Origin: Halopenitus malekzadehii
GTDB lineage: Archaea; Halobacteriota; Halobacteria; Halobacteriales; Haloferacaceae
DNA length: 41,838 bases
NCBI RefSeq assembly: GCF_900108505.1
Contig: NZ_FNWU01000003.1
Coordinates: 266,683 to 308,520 of the forward strand
Direction: 5' to 3'
Shown here one piece after another: positions 1-8,684 of the stretch; position 1 is the first letter of the stretch, and the number at the start of each line of letters is the position of its first letter. The position numbers and the translations under genes were made by a program. Below the pieces are notes generated by a model that saw nothing but the letters and a program-made list of their open reading frames with translations, was not told the origin of the DNA and searched no databases.

Positions 1-72
1 AAAAACGCCGACAAACCTGACGACAAAAACGCCGACAAACCTGACGACAAAAACGCCGACAAACCTGACGAC
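1..72 (+). repeat. 24-bp in-frame tandem repeat, three copies
   Basis: Three perfect copies of a 24-base unit encode the octapeptide KNADKPDD. The array may continue to the left of the window. Confidence 0.9.
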
Positions 73-441
73 GAGCTCGACGGGAACGAGGAACAACCCG
101 ACGAGGAGGACGACAAAGGCGAAGATCGCGACGAGGAGCAAAAGAACACCGGAGAGGAACAGGAGAACTCAGGAAACGGAGAAGGTGGTGAGAAAAGCGG
201 CGATGGAGATGACGCAGATGGTGACGATGATGCGGATGACAACGACGCCAGCGGTTCGAACGGAGGCCAGTCCGGCGGAGGCGCAACGAGTGGTGGAGGC
301 TCCGACGGCGATTCCGACGACGGTGGTTCCGACGACGGCAACTCCGACACCGATGACGATGATTCCGAGGACGCAGGTGAGAGCGGTGGCGAAAGCGGCA
401 GTTCCGAAAGCGGATCCGAGACCGATCCCGAGTCGGAGTGA
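1..441 (+). CDS. C-terminal part of a very acidic low-complexity protein (5' truncated by window edge)
   Basis: The reading frame is open from the first base and ends at TGA 439-441, giving the last 146 residues of a longer protein. It starts with three copies of an octapeptide (KNADKPDD), then runs through Glu/Asp/Lys-rich sequence into Gly/Ser/Asp-rich sequence ending in DPESE. No catalytic motif, membrane segment or fold signature can be seen. Such tails occur in haloarchaeal secreted or surface proteins and as disordered tails of cytosolic ones, so the function cannot be inferred from this part. It stops 64 bases before the recJ-like gene, which has its own promoter-like element. Confidence 0.6.
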   Translation, partial: KNADKPDDKNADKPDDKNADKPDDELDGNEEQPDEEDDKGEDRDEEQKNTGEEQENSGNGEGGEKSGDGDDADGDDDADDNDASGSNGGQSGGGATSGGGSDGDSDDGGSDDGNSDTDDDDSEDAGESGGESGSSESGSETDPESE

Positions 442-443
442 AT

Positions 444-476
444 AACGCACACGCGGAGCCGACGGGAGCGTGCGTT
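444..476 (+). terminator. Inverted repeat after the acidic gene, possible terminator
   Basis: AACGCAC (444-450) and GTGCGTT (470-476) can pair as a 7-bp stem with a 19-base loop, just after a stop codon. There is only a short T run. It overlaps the TATA-like element of the next gene, so the role is uncertain. Confidence 0.3.
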
Positions 477-480
477 TATG
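474..480 (+). promoter_or_regulatory. TATA-like box of the recJ-like gene
   Basis: The sequence GTTTATG is centred about 29 bases before the ATG at 506. That is the spacing expected if the archaeal transcript starts at the start codon (leaderless). No Shine-Dalgarno sequence precedes the ATG. Confidence 0.45.
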
Positions 481-505
481 CCGGATGGCGAATCTATGAA
501 CGCGT

Positions 506-1927
506 ATGTCCGCCGCCGACCCACCAGTGCCACTCCTCGCGGAGCGGGCCGCTGCCTGCGCCGAACGGCTTCGATCCGCCGACAGCGTCCTCCTCGCGTC
601 CCACATCGACGCCGACGGGCTCACGAGCGGAGCGATCGCCTCGAGCGCGCTCGAGCGCGCCGGGATCGACCACGAGACCGTCTTCGAGAAGCAGCTCGAT
701 GAGGAATCGATCGCCGGGATCGCGTCTCGGGAGTTCGACACGGTCCTGTTCACCGATTTCGGGTCGGGACAGCTCGACGTCATCGCCGACCACGAGGCGG
801 CCGGCGAGTTCACGCCGATCATCGCCGACCACCACCAGCCCGCCGACGCCGAGACGGAGTACCATCTCAACCCGCTCCTGTTCGGGATCGACGGCGCGTC
901 GGAGCTGTCCGGGGCGGGCGCGAGCTACGTCCTCGCGCACGCGCTCGACGCCGACAACCGGGATCTCGCGGCGCTCGCGATCGTGGGTGCGGTCGGCGAT
1001 ATGCAGGGCGGGACCGAAGGGCTGACCGGCGCGAACGAGGGGATCGTCGACCACGCGGTCGCGGCGGGCGTCGTCGAGACGCGGACCGACATCGCCCTCT
1101 ACGGGCGCCAGACCCGCCCGCTCCCGAAGCTGTTGGAGTACGCAAGCGACGTTCGGATCCCGGGGATCTCGAACGACGAGGCGGGCGCGATCGCCTTCCT
1201 CTCGGAGCTGGATATCGACGTGAAAGCCGACGACGGCGACTGGCGGCGCTGGGTCGATCTGGACGACGCCGAGCGGCGAACGCTCGTGAGCGCGCTGTTG
1301 CAGCGGGCCGTCTCATCGGGGGTGCCCGCGAGCCGGATCGAGGAGCTCGTCGGCACGTCCTACACGCTCACCGCCGAGGAGCCCGGGACGGAGCTGCGGG
1401 ACGTCAGCGAGTTCTCGACGCTGCTCAACGCGACCGCCCGGTACGAGCGCGCGGACGTCGGGCTTGCGGTCTGTCTCGGCGAGCGCGGGGCGCCGCTCGA
1501 GCGCGCGCGAACCCTCCTGCGGAACCACCGCCGAAACCTCTCGGAGGGGCTGCAGTGGGTCAAATCCGAGGGCGTCATCGAGGAGGACCACCTCCAGTGG
1601 TTCGACGCCGGATCGCGCATTCGGGAAACGATCGTCGGGATCGTCGCCGGGATGGCGATCGGCTCGCCGGCGGTCGACCGGTCGAAGCCGATCGTCGCGT
1701 TCGCCGAGAAGGACGCCGACCACGTGAAGGTCTCCAGCCGCGGGTCCCACCGGCTGGTCCGGCAGGGACTGGACCTGTCGGCCGTGATGCGGGAGGCGTC
1801 GCGATCGGTCGGCGGCGACGGCGGCGGCCACGACGTCGCCGCCGGCGCGACCATCCCGAGCGGGAGCCAGCGGGAGTTCGTGGCAGCGGCGAACGCCATC
1901 GTCGGCGAACAGCTGGGAGACGAGTGA
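506..1927 (+). CDS. recJ: DHH/DHHA1 phosphoesterase, archaeal RecJ-like single-strand nuclease
   Basis: This 473-residue protein has the DHH superfamily layout. The N-terminal DHH domain has HIDADG near residues 33-38 (motif I), a DFGSG segment near 88 (motif II) and DHHQPADA near 112 (motif III), whose Asp/His residues bind the two metal ions. The C-terminal DHHA1 domain ends in a glycine-rich GGDGGGHDVAAGA motif near 440. Archaeal members include GAN, the GINS-associated 5'-3' exonuclease, and related 3'-5' enzymes acting on single-stranded DNA or RNA. Haloarchaea encode several paralogues, so assignment to one subtype is inference. The ATG at 506 fits a leaderless transcript. Confidence 0.85.
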   Translation: MSAADPPVPLLAERAAACAERLRSADSVLLASHIDADGLTSGAIASSALERAGIDHETVFEKQLDEESIAGIASREFDTVLFTDFGSGQLDVIADHEAAGEFTPIIADHHQPADAETEYHLNPLLFGIDGASELSGAGASYVLAHALDADNRDLAALAIVGAVGDMQGGTEGLTGANEGIVDHAVAAGVVETRTDIALYGRQTRPLPKLLEYASDVRIPGISNDEAGAIAFLSELDIDVKADDGDWRRWVDLDDAERRTLVSALLQRAVSSGVPASRIEELVGTSYTLTAEEPGTELRDVSEFSTLLNATARYERADVGLAVCLGERGAPLERARTLLRNHRRNLSEGLQWVKSEGVIEEDHLQWFDAGSRIRETIVGIVAGMAIGSPAVDRSKPIVAFAEKDADHVKVSSRGSHRLVRQGLDLSAVMREASRSVGGDGGGHDVAAGATIPSGSQREFVAAANAIVGEQLGDE

Positions 1928-1990
1928 CGGCGGGAGCAAGCGGCGAGAACGGAGCACCGAGAAGAGGTAACCGCGAGGTATTACGTTCAG

Positions 1991-1997
1991 TATTTAC
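1991..1997 (+). promoter_or_regulatory. TATA-like box of the aldehyde dehydrogenase gene
   Basis: TATTTAC lies about 29 bases before the ATG at 2023 and suggests a leaderless transcript. It sits between two direct repeats of AGGTAACC (1964 region and 2007 region). Confidence 0.45.
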
Positions 1998-2022
1998 GTG
2001 CCCGCAAGGTAACCACACGCGG

Positions 2023-3474
2023 ATGAGTTACACCGGTCCGACTGACCTGTATATCGATGGCGAGTGGACGAGCGCCGACGACGGCGAGACGTTTACGACC
2101 GAGGATCCCGCGACGGAGGAGCCGTACGCGACCGTCGCGGAGGCGAGCGAGGCCGACGTCGACCGCGCGGTCGAGGCCGCCCACGACGCGGCCGAGCGCG
2201 GCGCCGAATGGCGGTCGCTTGATCCGCGGGAGCGCGGCCGGTTCCTCGAGTCGTTCGCGGACGCGATCGAGGACCGCAAGGACGAGATCGTCCGCGTCGA
2301 GTCCCGCGACAACGGGAAGACGCCCTTCGAGGCGACCCTCGACGTGGACATGGTCATCGACACGGTCCGGTACTACGCCGGCTGGACCGACAAGATCGAG
2401 GGCGACGAGGTGCCGGTTCCGGGCGACCGACTGAACTACACCGTCCGTGAACCCCTCGGCGTCACCGGCCACGTGATCCCGTGGAACTACCCCTTCCAGC
2501 TCGCCGGCCGAAGCCTCGCGCCGGCGCTGGCGTGCGGGAACACGGCGGTCCTGAAACCCTCGAGTACGACCCCGCTGTCGGCGCTCTACTACGCGGCGGC
2601 GGCCGATGAGGCGGGACTACCGGACGGCGTCGTCAACGTCGTGCCCGGCCGCGGAAGCGTCGCCGGCAACCGGCTGGTCGAACACCCTGACGTCGACCAC
2701 GTCGCGTTCACCGGCAGTACGGGGGTCGGCAAGGGCGTGATGGAGCGTGCGGCTCGAAACGTCACCGGCGTCACGCTCGAACTCGGCGGCAAGGGCCCGA
2801 ACATCGTCTTCCCGGACGCCGACCTCGACGCCGCGGCGGCGGGGTGTCACTACGGGATCTTTATGAACGCCGGCCAGATGTGCTGGGCGGGCTCGCGGCT
2901 GCTCGTCCACGAGTCGGTCCACGACGAGGTCGTCGACCGCGTCGTCGAACGGGCGGAATCGACGCCCCTCGGGAGCGGGATCGATGACGGCGGACGGATG
3001 GGCCCGGTCGTCAGCGAGAGCCACCACGAGGAGGTCCTCGAGTACATCGAGACCGGGCGTCAGGAGGGCGCGACGGTCGCAACCGGCGGCGGCGTTCCCG
3101 ACGAGAAGGACGCGGGTTACTTCATCGAGCCGACGGTGTTCACCGACGTCACGAACGACATGACGATCGCCAGAGAGGAGATCTTCGGCCCCGTGCTGTC
3201 GGTCATCGAGTTCTCGGACCGCGAGGAGGCCATCGAGATCGCCAACGACTCCCCGTACGGCCTGATGGCCGGGATCTGGACGACCGACCTCGAGACGGCT
3301 CACAGCGTCGCCGACTACCTCGACTACGGAATGGTAAGCATCAACGAATTCCCGGTCACCCAGCCGCAGACGCCCTTCGGCGGGTTCAAACAGAGCGGCA
3401 ACGGCCGCGAGCAGGGGACCGAGGCGCTCCACGAGTACACGCAGACGAAGAACGTCAACGTCAACCTGGAGTGA
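2023..3474 (+). CDS. NAD(P)-dependent aldehyde dehydrogenase
   Basis: This 483-residue protein oxidises an aldehyde to the carboxylic acid with NAD(P)+. All family landmarks are present: PWNYPF with the oxyanion Asn155, the cofactor loop FTGSTGVGK, ELGGKGPNIVF with general base Glu253, GQMCWAG with nucleophile Cys287, and EEIFGPVL. Length is normal. It resembles the betaine-aldehyde or succinate-semialdehyde type, but substrate cannot be read from sequence. A longer frame runs upstream to 1555 but overlaps recJ. The chosen ATG has a TATA-like box at leaderless distance and begins the usual N-terminus. It ends 6 bases from the convergent acyl-CoA synthetase. Confidence 0.92.
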   Translation: MSYTGPTDLYIDGEWTSADDGETFTTEDPATEEPYATVAEASEADVDRAVEAAHDAAERGAEWRSLDPRERGRFLESFADAIEDRKDEIVRVESRDNGKTPFEATLDVDMVIDTVRYYAGWTDKIEGDEVPVPGDRLNYTVREPLGVTGHVIPWNYPFQLAGRSLAPALACGNTAVLKPSSTTPLSALYYAAAADEAGLPDGVVNVVPGRGSVAGNRLVEHPDVDHVAFTGSTGVGKGVMERAARNVTGVTLELGGKGPNIVFPDADLDAAAAGCHYGIFMNAGQMCWAGSRLLVHESVHDEVVDRVVERAESTPLGSGIDDGGRMGPVVSESHHEEVLEYIETGRQEGATVATGGGVPDEKDAGYFIEPTVFTDVTNDMTIAREEIFGPVLSVIEFSDREEAIEIANDSPYGLMAGIWTTDLETAHSVADYLDYGMVSINEFPVTQPQTPFGGFKQSGNGREQGTEALHEYTQTKNVNVNLE

Positions 3475-3480
3475 GACGCC

Positions 3481-5589
3481 TCACGCCCCGCCCGATCCGC
3501 CACCCTCGTCGTCGAGGTCGGCGTCCTCATCATCGAGGTCGGCGTCCTCGTCGTAGAGATCGGTGACCTCGGCGGCAAAGCGATCGAGGATATCCCGCCG
3601 CTTCTTCTTCATCGTCGGGGTGAGCAGCCCGTTCTCCTCGGTGAACGGCTCGGGGACGAGTCGGAATCGTTTGATCCGTTCGTGATCCTCGAGAGCCGCG
3701 TTCACCCGATCGACGTCACGCTGGATCCGCTCGCGCACGCGGTCGTCCTGGCTCCGGCTCAGCCCGCGGCGGTCGGCGGGACGGTCGATCCCCCGGTCGG
3801 CGGCCCAGTCACGGAGCGCCTCGACGTTCGGCACGACGAGCGCCGAGACGAACTTCCGGTCGTCGCCGACCACGAGACACTGCTCGACGACCGCGGCGTC
3901 GGAGAGCCGGTCCTCGATCGGTGCCGGCATCACGGTCTTCCCGGTCGAGAGGACGATCCGCCGATCGGCACGGCCGCGGAACTCGATGTAGCCGTCCGGC
4001 CGGATGGCGACGATGTCACCGGTTCGAAACCAGCCGCCGTCGGTGAACGCCGCGGCGGTCGCGTCGGGACGGTTCCAGTAGCCGTCGGTCACCTGCGGCC
4101 CCCGGACCAGGAGTTCACCGACGTCGCCGTCACCGTCAGCACTGGCGGCCTGATCGTCGCTTACCGCGGCCTCGTCGACCGTGACGTCCGTGTCGACGAC
4201 CGGCGGGCCGATCGTTCCGGCGATCGGCGCCTCCGGCGGGTTGACCGAGACGACGGGCGCGGTCTCGGTGAGGCCGTATCCCTCGAGGATCGGGAGCCCC
4301 ATCCCGTGATACAGCGCGCAGAGATCGGCCGACAGCGAGCCGCCGCCCGAGATGAAGAAGTCGACGTTGCCGCCGAGCGCCTCTCGAACTGAGCCGAAGA
4401 CGAGCCGGTCGGCGATCGCGTGTTTGGTGGCGAGGACGGGACCGGGGTCGTCGGTTCGGTGGGCCGCCCGCCCGATCGAACACGCCCAGTCGAAGATCCG
4501 GCGGGAGATCGCCGATCCGGACGCCTCCTGGCGCATCGACTCGTAGAGTTTCTCGTACACGCGGGGGACGCTCGTGGCGGTCGTGGGGCGAACGAGCGCG
4601 AAGTCCTCCCGGAGCGTGTCCGGGCTCTCGGCGTACGCGACCGTGGCACCGGCGGCGAACATCAGGAAGTGGCCGGCGAGCCGCTCGAAGACGTGCGCCA
4701 GCGGAAGGAACGACAGCGTCGTCGTGCCGGGGGCGATCCGCGGGAGGTCGGGTCCCTTGTCCGGGCGCGGGCCGAGCCGCCTGTAACACTGCGTCAGGTT
4801 CGCCCGGAGGTTGTGGTGGGTGAGTTCGACGCCCTTCGGGCGGCCGGTGGTTCCCGACGTGTAGATGAGGGACGCGTGGTCCGTCATCGCGATGTCGTCG
4901 ATCCATCCCTCGTAGGCACTCCGATCGAACGTCTCACGGCCACGTTCGTGAACCGTCGCAAGCGGGATGACGGGCGGATCGTCGGTCGTGTCCGCGTTCG
5001 GGATATCGGTCGCGTCCGGGACGCCATCCGCGTTCGCGTTCGAGACGTCGTCGATCGTGACGATCGCCTCGAGGTCGTGATCGAGGTCCTCGCGGACGTC
5101 GAGCACTCGGTCGCACAGCGCCGCGTTCTCGACGACGACGACGGTCGCTTCCGGATCCGCGAGCAGGTACCGGAGCCGCGCGTCGGTGGCGGACGGATAG
5201 ACGGTCGTGACGACGCCGCCGACCGCAAGGAGGGCGAGATCGGCCTGGGCCCATTCCATCCGCGTGTTCGAGACGATCGCGACGCGAGTGTCGGAGTCGG
5301 CGCCGAGGTCCCGAAATCCGGCAGCGAGATGCTCGACGATCGAGCGCATCTCGGCGTACGTGAGGTCGGCGTACTCGCCGTCAGGTGCAGCCGGGATCAC
5401 GCCCCCAGAGACGAGCGAGCGGTCGGCGATGCCGCCCTTGTACTGCTGGGCGGTGCGGTCGGCGTGGCGTCGTGCACTCCGATCGAAGGTGCGTGGGATC
5501 GGTTCCTCGGCGATGGCCACGTCGTCGAACTCACGTTCCGCCTCCCGCCAGTCCATACTCGGCGGTTGGGTGGAGTCGTCATAAACCAT
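3481..5589 (-). CDS. Long-chain fatty-acid--CoA ligase (AMP-forming)
   Basis: This 702-residue member of the ANL superfamily activates a fatty acid with ATP and CoA. It has the P-loop YTSGTTGRPKGVELTHHN near 245, GYGLTETAPVVSVN near 440, and WFRTGDIVAIRPDGYIEFRGR followed by KTVMPAPIED. The last conserved segment is LTPTMKKKRR, holding the adenylation Lys. It fits the FAA1-type long-chain branch. The extreme C-terminus carries two DADLDDE repeats and a Gly/Ser tail. The start at 5589 (MVYDD) is used here; a second Met (MDWRE) 11 codons in is possible. It follows the MBL gene by 24 bases, so the two are probably one operon. Confidence 0.9.
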   Translation of the reverse strand: MVYDDSTQPPSMDWREAEREFDDVAIAEEPIPRTFDRSARRHADRTAQQYKGGIADRSLVSGGVIPAAPDGEYADLTYAEMRSIVEHLAAGFRDLGADSDTRVAIVSNTRMEWAQADLALLAVGGVVTTVYPSATDARLRYLLADPEATVVVVENAALCDRVLDVREDLDHDLEAIVTIDDVSNANADGVPDATDIPNADTTDDPPVIPLATVHERGRETFDRSAYEGWIDDIAMTDHASLIYTSGTTGRPKGVELTHHNLRANLTQCYRRLGPRPDKGPDLPRIAPGTTTLSFLPLAHVFERLAGHFLMFAAGATVAYAESPDTLREDFALVRPTTATSVPRVYEKLYESMRQEASGSAISRRIFDWACSIGRAAHRTDDPGPVLATKHAIADRLVFGSVREALGGNVDFFISGGGSLSADLCALYHGMGLPILEGYGLTETAPVVSVNPPEAPIAGTIGPPVVDTDVTVDEAAVSDDQAASADGDGDVGELLVRGPQVTDGYWNRPDATAAAFTDGGWFRTGDIVAIRPDGYIEFRGRADRRIVLSTGKTVMPAPIEDRLSDAAVVEQCLVVGDDRKFVSALVVPNVEALRDWAADRGIDRPADRRGLSRSQDDRVRERIQRDVDRVNAALEDHERIKRFRLVPEPFTEENGLLTPTMKKKRRDILDRFAAEVTDLYDEDADLDDEDADLDDEGGGSGGA

Positions 5590-5613
5590 CTGGGACGGGA
5601 TATTGGCTGAGAA

Positions 5614-6552
5614 CTATGCGTCCAGCATCGCGAGGACGCCGCGGACGTTGAGGCGCTCGTTGGCCTGCGCCCGCTCGCTCGTCCAGACCCCATCGAGTTC
5701 GGTGGTCCGCTCGAAGTGACGGATCACCGCCTCGTCGGAGTCGAGTTCCTCGCGTTTGCGGCGGATCGCCTCGACCCACTCGACGGAGGCGCGCTGGAAT
5801 TCCTCGATGACCGCGGGGTCGAACGACCGGGGACCGAAGTGGGAGAAACAGAGCACGGAGGGGTCGAGATCCGCGATCGCGGCGGCGTCATCGAGACACT
5901 GGTCGAGGTCGAACTGCGGCGGCGGGGTCGTCGGGGTGACCGTGTCGATCTGCGGGACGTAGATCCCGGCGGCGTCGGCGGTGAAGACGACGCCGTCCCC
6001 GGGCTCGTGGAACACGACCTGGTGGGGCGCGTGGCCCGGTGCCTCCAGAACCTCGAGCCGTCGGTCACCCAGGTCGATCGTGTCGCCATCCTCGAGTCCG
6101 CCGGTTCGATCCGCCGGGATCGGTTCGGGGTCGGCGTAATGACGCCACTGGTCGCCGACGGCCGCCTTCGTCCCCTCGACGAGTCGGGAGGGATCGACGA
6201 GGTGGTGGACACCGCGGTCGTGGGTCCGGACGGCGGCCTCGGGATAGGCATCGGCCAGATGGCCGGCGCCGCCGGCGTGATCGAGATGGACGTGGGTCGG
6301 GAGGATCCACGCGAGGTCGTCGGATTCGATCCCGATCGCCGAAAGCGTCTCGAACAGGGTATCGACGTTTGCGCCGGTCCCCGTGTCGATCACCGCGGGC
6401 GTGGGCGTGTCGTAGATGTAGACGGAACCGTATCCGGGCGCGTCGAACATCCCGGTGTCGTGGTAGTAGAGGTCCTCGACGCCGCGAACCGCCTCGAACT
6501 CGCCGGGGGAGAGTCCACCGGCGGAGTCGCCGGTCGTCTCATCACGTATCAT
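5614..6552 (-). CDS. MBL-fold (metallo-beta-lactamase) metallohydrolase
   Basis: This 312-residue protein has a complete two-metal site: THVHLDHAGG near 87-96 (HxHxDH), GHAPHQ near 172, FTADAAG near 190 and FSHFGPR near 238. The pattern matches glyoxalase II-like and related hydrolases of the MBL superfamily. The C-terminal helical region (240-312) is longer than in a minimal domain. Substrate is unknown. It is first in a likely two-gene unit with the acyl-CoA synthetase downstream, which suggests, without proving, a thioester or acyl substrate. Confidence 0.85.
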   Translation of the reverse strand: MIRDETTGDSAGGLSPGEFEAVRGVEDLYYHDTGMFDAPGYGSVYIYDTPTPAVIDTGTGANVDTLFETLSAIGIESDDLAWILPTHVHLDHAGGAGHLADAYPEAAVRTHDRGVHHLVDPSRLVEGTKAAVGDQWRHYADPEPIPADRTGGLEDGDTIDLGDRRLEVLEAPGHAPHQVVFHEPGDGVVFTADAAGIYVPQIDTVTPTTPPPQFDLDQCLDDAAAIADLDPSVLCFSHFGPRSFDPAVIEEFQRASVEWVEAIRRKREELDSDEAVIRHFERTTELDGVWTSERAQANERLNVRGVLAMLDA

Positions 6553-6584
6553 TGTGATCGCTGGGGGCGGTCTCGGAGTTAAGG

Positions 6585-6640
6585 GTTCGGTGCGCGGTGT
6601 CGAGTTCGGTGCGCGGCGTCGAAGGGTTCGGTACGTGGCC
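6585..6640. repeat. Intergenic 19-bp degenerate tandem repeat
   Basis: GTTCGGTGCGCGGYGTCGA occurs at 6585-6603 and 6604-6622, with a diverged third copy from 6626. The array fills the spacer between the methyltransferase stop and the MBL start. Confidence 0.7.
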
Positions 6641-6664
6641 CCGCTATCGGCACGGGGGAGCCAG

Positions 6665-7342
6665 TCAGGGCGCGATGCCGACCGTGAGCAGGGTGCCCCA
6701 CGTGCGGTACCGGTCGACCATCGCCTCGCGACTCTCCCAGTCCTCGGTCGGGAACGCCTCCGCGGTCGGGATCTCGATCTCCCGGTCCGGGATGGTGTCC
6801 TGGGCCGCGACGTGGAGCCCAGCCTCGCGGAATGCCTCGCGGTACTGCGAGCGGTCCCAGAGGGTCATCTCCACATCGATCGACGCCTGCCACTCGTGGG
6901 TGTGTTCGCTCTCGGCGAAGTAGTTGACCGCGCAGTACCAGGTGCCGCCGGGACGGAGGATCCGCCGGATCTCCGAGAGGGTGGTGTGGGGATCGGCGGC
7001 GTAGTAGAACGCCTCCATCGAGACGACGTGGTCGACCGAGTCGTCGGCGAACGGGAGGGAATCGAAGTCGCCGACGAGAAATCCGATCCGGTCGTCGTCG
7101 GTGTACGATCGGGCGTTCCGCGCCATCTCGGGCGCGCCGTCGAGCCCGTAGCCGCGGTCGATCCCGCGTTCCGCGAGCGCGCGGAGCGCGTACCCGGAGC
7201 CGGTTCCGAGGTCGACGACGACGTCACCGGGATCGACCGGCATCCGGGCAAGGACGTGTTTGGCGGTGTGCCAGTGTCGATCCTCCATCCCGCGGTCCTT
7301 GCCGGTCGTTGCCCACTCATCGAACTCCTCGCGAACACTCAT
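6665..7342 (-). CDS. Class I SAM-dependent methyltransferase
   Basis: The 225-residue protein carries the Methyltransf_11-type core. Motif I is VVDLGTGSGYALRAL near 47-61, the acidic loop follows as YGLDGAPEMA, and VGDFDSLPFADDSVDHVV is near 95-112. The RRILRPGGTWY segment follows. The same frame continues upstream to 7618, but that part is Arg/Pro-rich and overlaps the next gene on the other strand. MSVREEFDEW at 7342 is therefore the better start. The substrate is not evident; the layout resembles small-molecule or quinone methyltransferases as much as any nucleic acid enzyme. Confidence 0.85.
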   Translation of the reverse strand: MSVREEFDEWATTGKDRGMEDRHWHTAKHVLARMPVDPGDVVVDLGTGSGYALRALAERGIDRGYGLDGAPEMARNARSYTDDDRIGFLVGDFDSLPFADDSVDHVVSMEAFYYAADPHTTLSEIRRILRPGGTWYCAVNYFAESEHTHEWQASIDVEMTLWDRSQYREAFREAGLHVAAQDTIPDREIEIPTAEAFPTEDWESREAMVDRYRTWGTLLTVGIAP

Positions 7343-7421
7343 AGGACGGTCTCGGAGCGGGACGGGCAAAACAGGTTCGGGACGGCGGCAGCGACACGTT
7401 CTGGACGGCGGGCAGCAATGC

Positions 7422-7469
7422 CCTCCGGCAGTGAATTCCTCCGGCAGTGGGCTCCTCTGGCAGCGGGTT
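7422..7469. repeat. Intergenic 16-bp tandem repeat, three copies
   Basis: Copies start at 7422, 7438 and 7454 with the core CCTCYGGCAGYG. They lie in the divergent spacer between the methyltransferase and the membrane protein gene, directly before the TTTTTAA stretch that probably includes the downstream promoter. Confidence 0.75.
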
Positions 7470-7497
7470 TTTAACTGCTGACCCCGCAGAGGAACGT

Positions 7498-7938
7498 ATG
7501 AAGCGGCCACGGGTTCGGCGTCCGAACTTCCGGATCGCCGACTCCGCCCAACAGACCGTCGGCGGGTTCCTGCTGGCCGGGCCGTTCGTCGTGACCGAGG
7601 AGGTGTGGGGGCTTGCACAGGGGATGCATCCCGTTCAGGCGATCCTGACTGCGGGCGTCGTCGCCGCGATCGGCTACGCAGCGCTGTACCGTGCGGATAC
7701 CGGTCGCGATCCCGACACGGAGCAGGCGGTCGCCGGGATCCCGATCCGGTTCCTTTCGTTGATGACAGTCTCCTTCGGGTCGGTGCTGGTGCTCGCGCTC
7801 CTCTTCGACGCGCCGGACACGTTCCTCATCGATCAGGGGATGACCGGACGAGAGGTGTGGGTGACGACGGCGAAGGCAGTCACGATCGGAGCAGTCTTCA
7901 GCGTCGTCGGCGCGGCGACCGCCGACAGCGTGTTCTGA
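7498..7938 (+). CDS. Small integral membrane protein, DUF2391-like
   Basis: The 146-residue protein has about four hydrophobic segments: residues 20-36, 48-64, 83-105 and 124-145. A basic N-terminus (MKRPRVRRPNFRI) fits a cytosolic start. The sequence pattern resembles the DUF2391 / TIGR02587 family of putative integral membrane proteins, whose function is unknown. An upstream in-frame start exists (7447), but the ATG at 7498 has TTTTTAA about 30 bases upstream, which fits a leaderless transcript. Confidence 0.7.
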   Translation: MKRPRVRRPNFRIADSAQQTVGGFLLAGPFVVTEEVWGLAQGMHPVQAILTAGVVAAIGYAALYRADTGRDPDTEQAVAGIPIRFLSLMTVSFGSVLVLALLFDAPDTFLIDQGMTGREVWVTTAKAVTIGAVFSVVGAATADSVF

Positions 7939-8004
7939 TCGACACCGGACGACGCAAAGACGGATCGCAACACAACTTAAGTTCGTCCGGCGGGTGCCGC
8001 CTGT

Positions 8005-8583
8005 ATGGAGTACTCGTTGGCGATCGAGAACGCGCCGGAGACGATTCCCGGAGGAACCGGGCTGTTGTTAGTACATCCGAGCATCGGCGAGACGGACCGG
8101 ATCGACACGGACTTTCTGAAAACCGACACGGACTCCTTTCTCGTCGTCTCGACGCGAACGACGGCGCGGGAGGTCGAACAGAAGCTCGAGTACTACGACG
8201 TCGACGAGTCGCGCGCGACGATCCTCGACACGATATCGGTCGAACGGGGATACTCGCGTCGATCCGGTGACGACGTCTACTACGTGGCCTCGCCGGACGA
8301 CCTCGAGGGCGTCGTGGATTCCGTCGAGCGGTTCCTGACCGACCACGACGGGAAGCGGCGCGTCTCGATCGATTCGCTCACCGAGATGGCCTACTACGCG
8401 GACGAGGAGGCGGCCTACGAGGCCGCGGCGGGGATCCTCGAGCTGCTCGCGAAGCACGACGCCGTGGGACTGTTCCACCTCTCGAAGGAGGTCCACAACG
8501 ACGACGTTTTGGACCGGTTCGAGACGCTCTTCGACGTCGTCATCGATCTGGACGAGGACGGAACCGTCACGGTCGAGTCGTAG
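8005..8583 (+). CDS. RecA/KaiC-fold protein lacking a Walker A lysine, haloarchaeal
   Basis: The 192-residue protein follows the strand order of the haloarchaeal RAD55/KaiC-like domain: LLLVHPS, then FLVVSTRTTAREVEQKLEYY, then VYYVASPDDLEGVV, then RRVSIDSLTEMAYYAD in the Walker B position, then VGLFHLSKEV. The loop that should be GxxGxGKT reads IPGGTGLLL, with no Lys-Thr. It is thus likely a non-ATPase relative, perhaps a regulatory partner of a real KaiC-type protein; this is inference from the pattern. The palindromic AACTTAAGTT near 7974-7983 lies about 26 bases before the ATG and may hold its TATA box. Confidence 0.65.
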   Translation: MEYSLAIENAPETIPGGTGLLLVHPSIGETDRIDTDFLKTDTDSFLVVSTRTTAREVEQKLEYYDVDESRATILDTISVERGYSRRSGDDVYYVASPDDLEGVVDSVERFLTDHDGKRRVSIDSLTEMAYYADEEAAYEAAAGILELLAKHDAVGLFHLSKEVHNDDVLDRFETLFDVVIDLDEDGTVTVES

Positions 8584-8594
8584 CCGACGGGAGC

Positions 8595-8664
8595 GGCGTC
8601 GCCGATAGTCGGAGTCGCAGTCAGGGGTCGGCGTCGCCGGCAGTCCGAGTCGCAGCCGGCGATC
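8595..8664. repeat. Intergenic 35-bp imperfect tandem duplication
   Basis: GGCGTCGCC-containing copies at 8595-8629 and 8630-8664 share the order GGCGTCGCC, AGTC, GAGTCGCAG. The array lies directly after a stop codon, in a convergent spacer. Confidence 0.6.
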
Positions 8665-8684
8665 GGCGCCGTCACCGACCGCGA

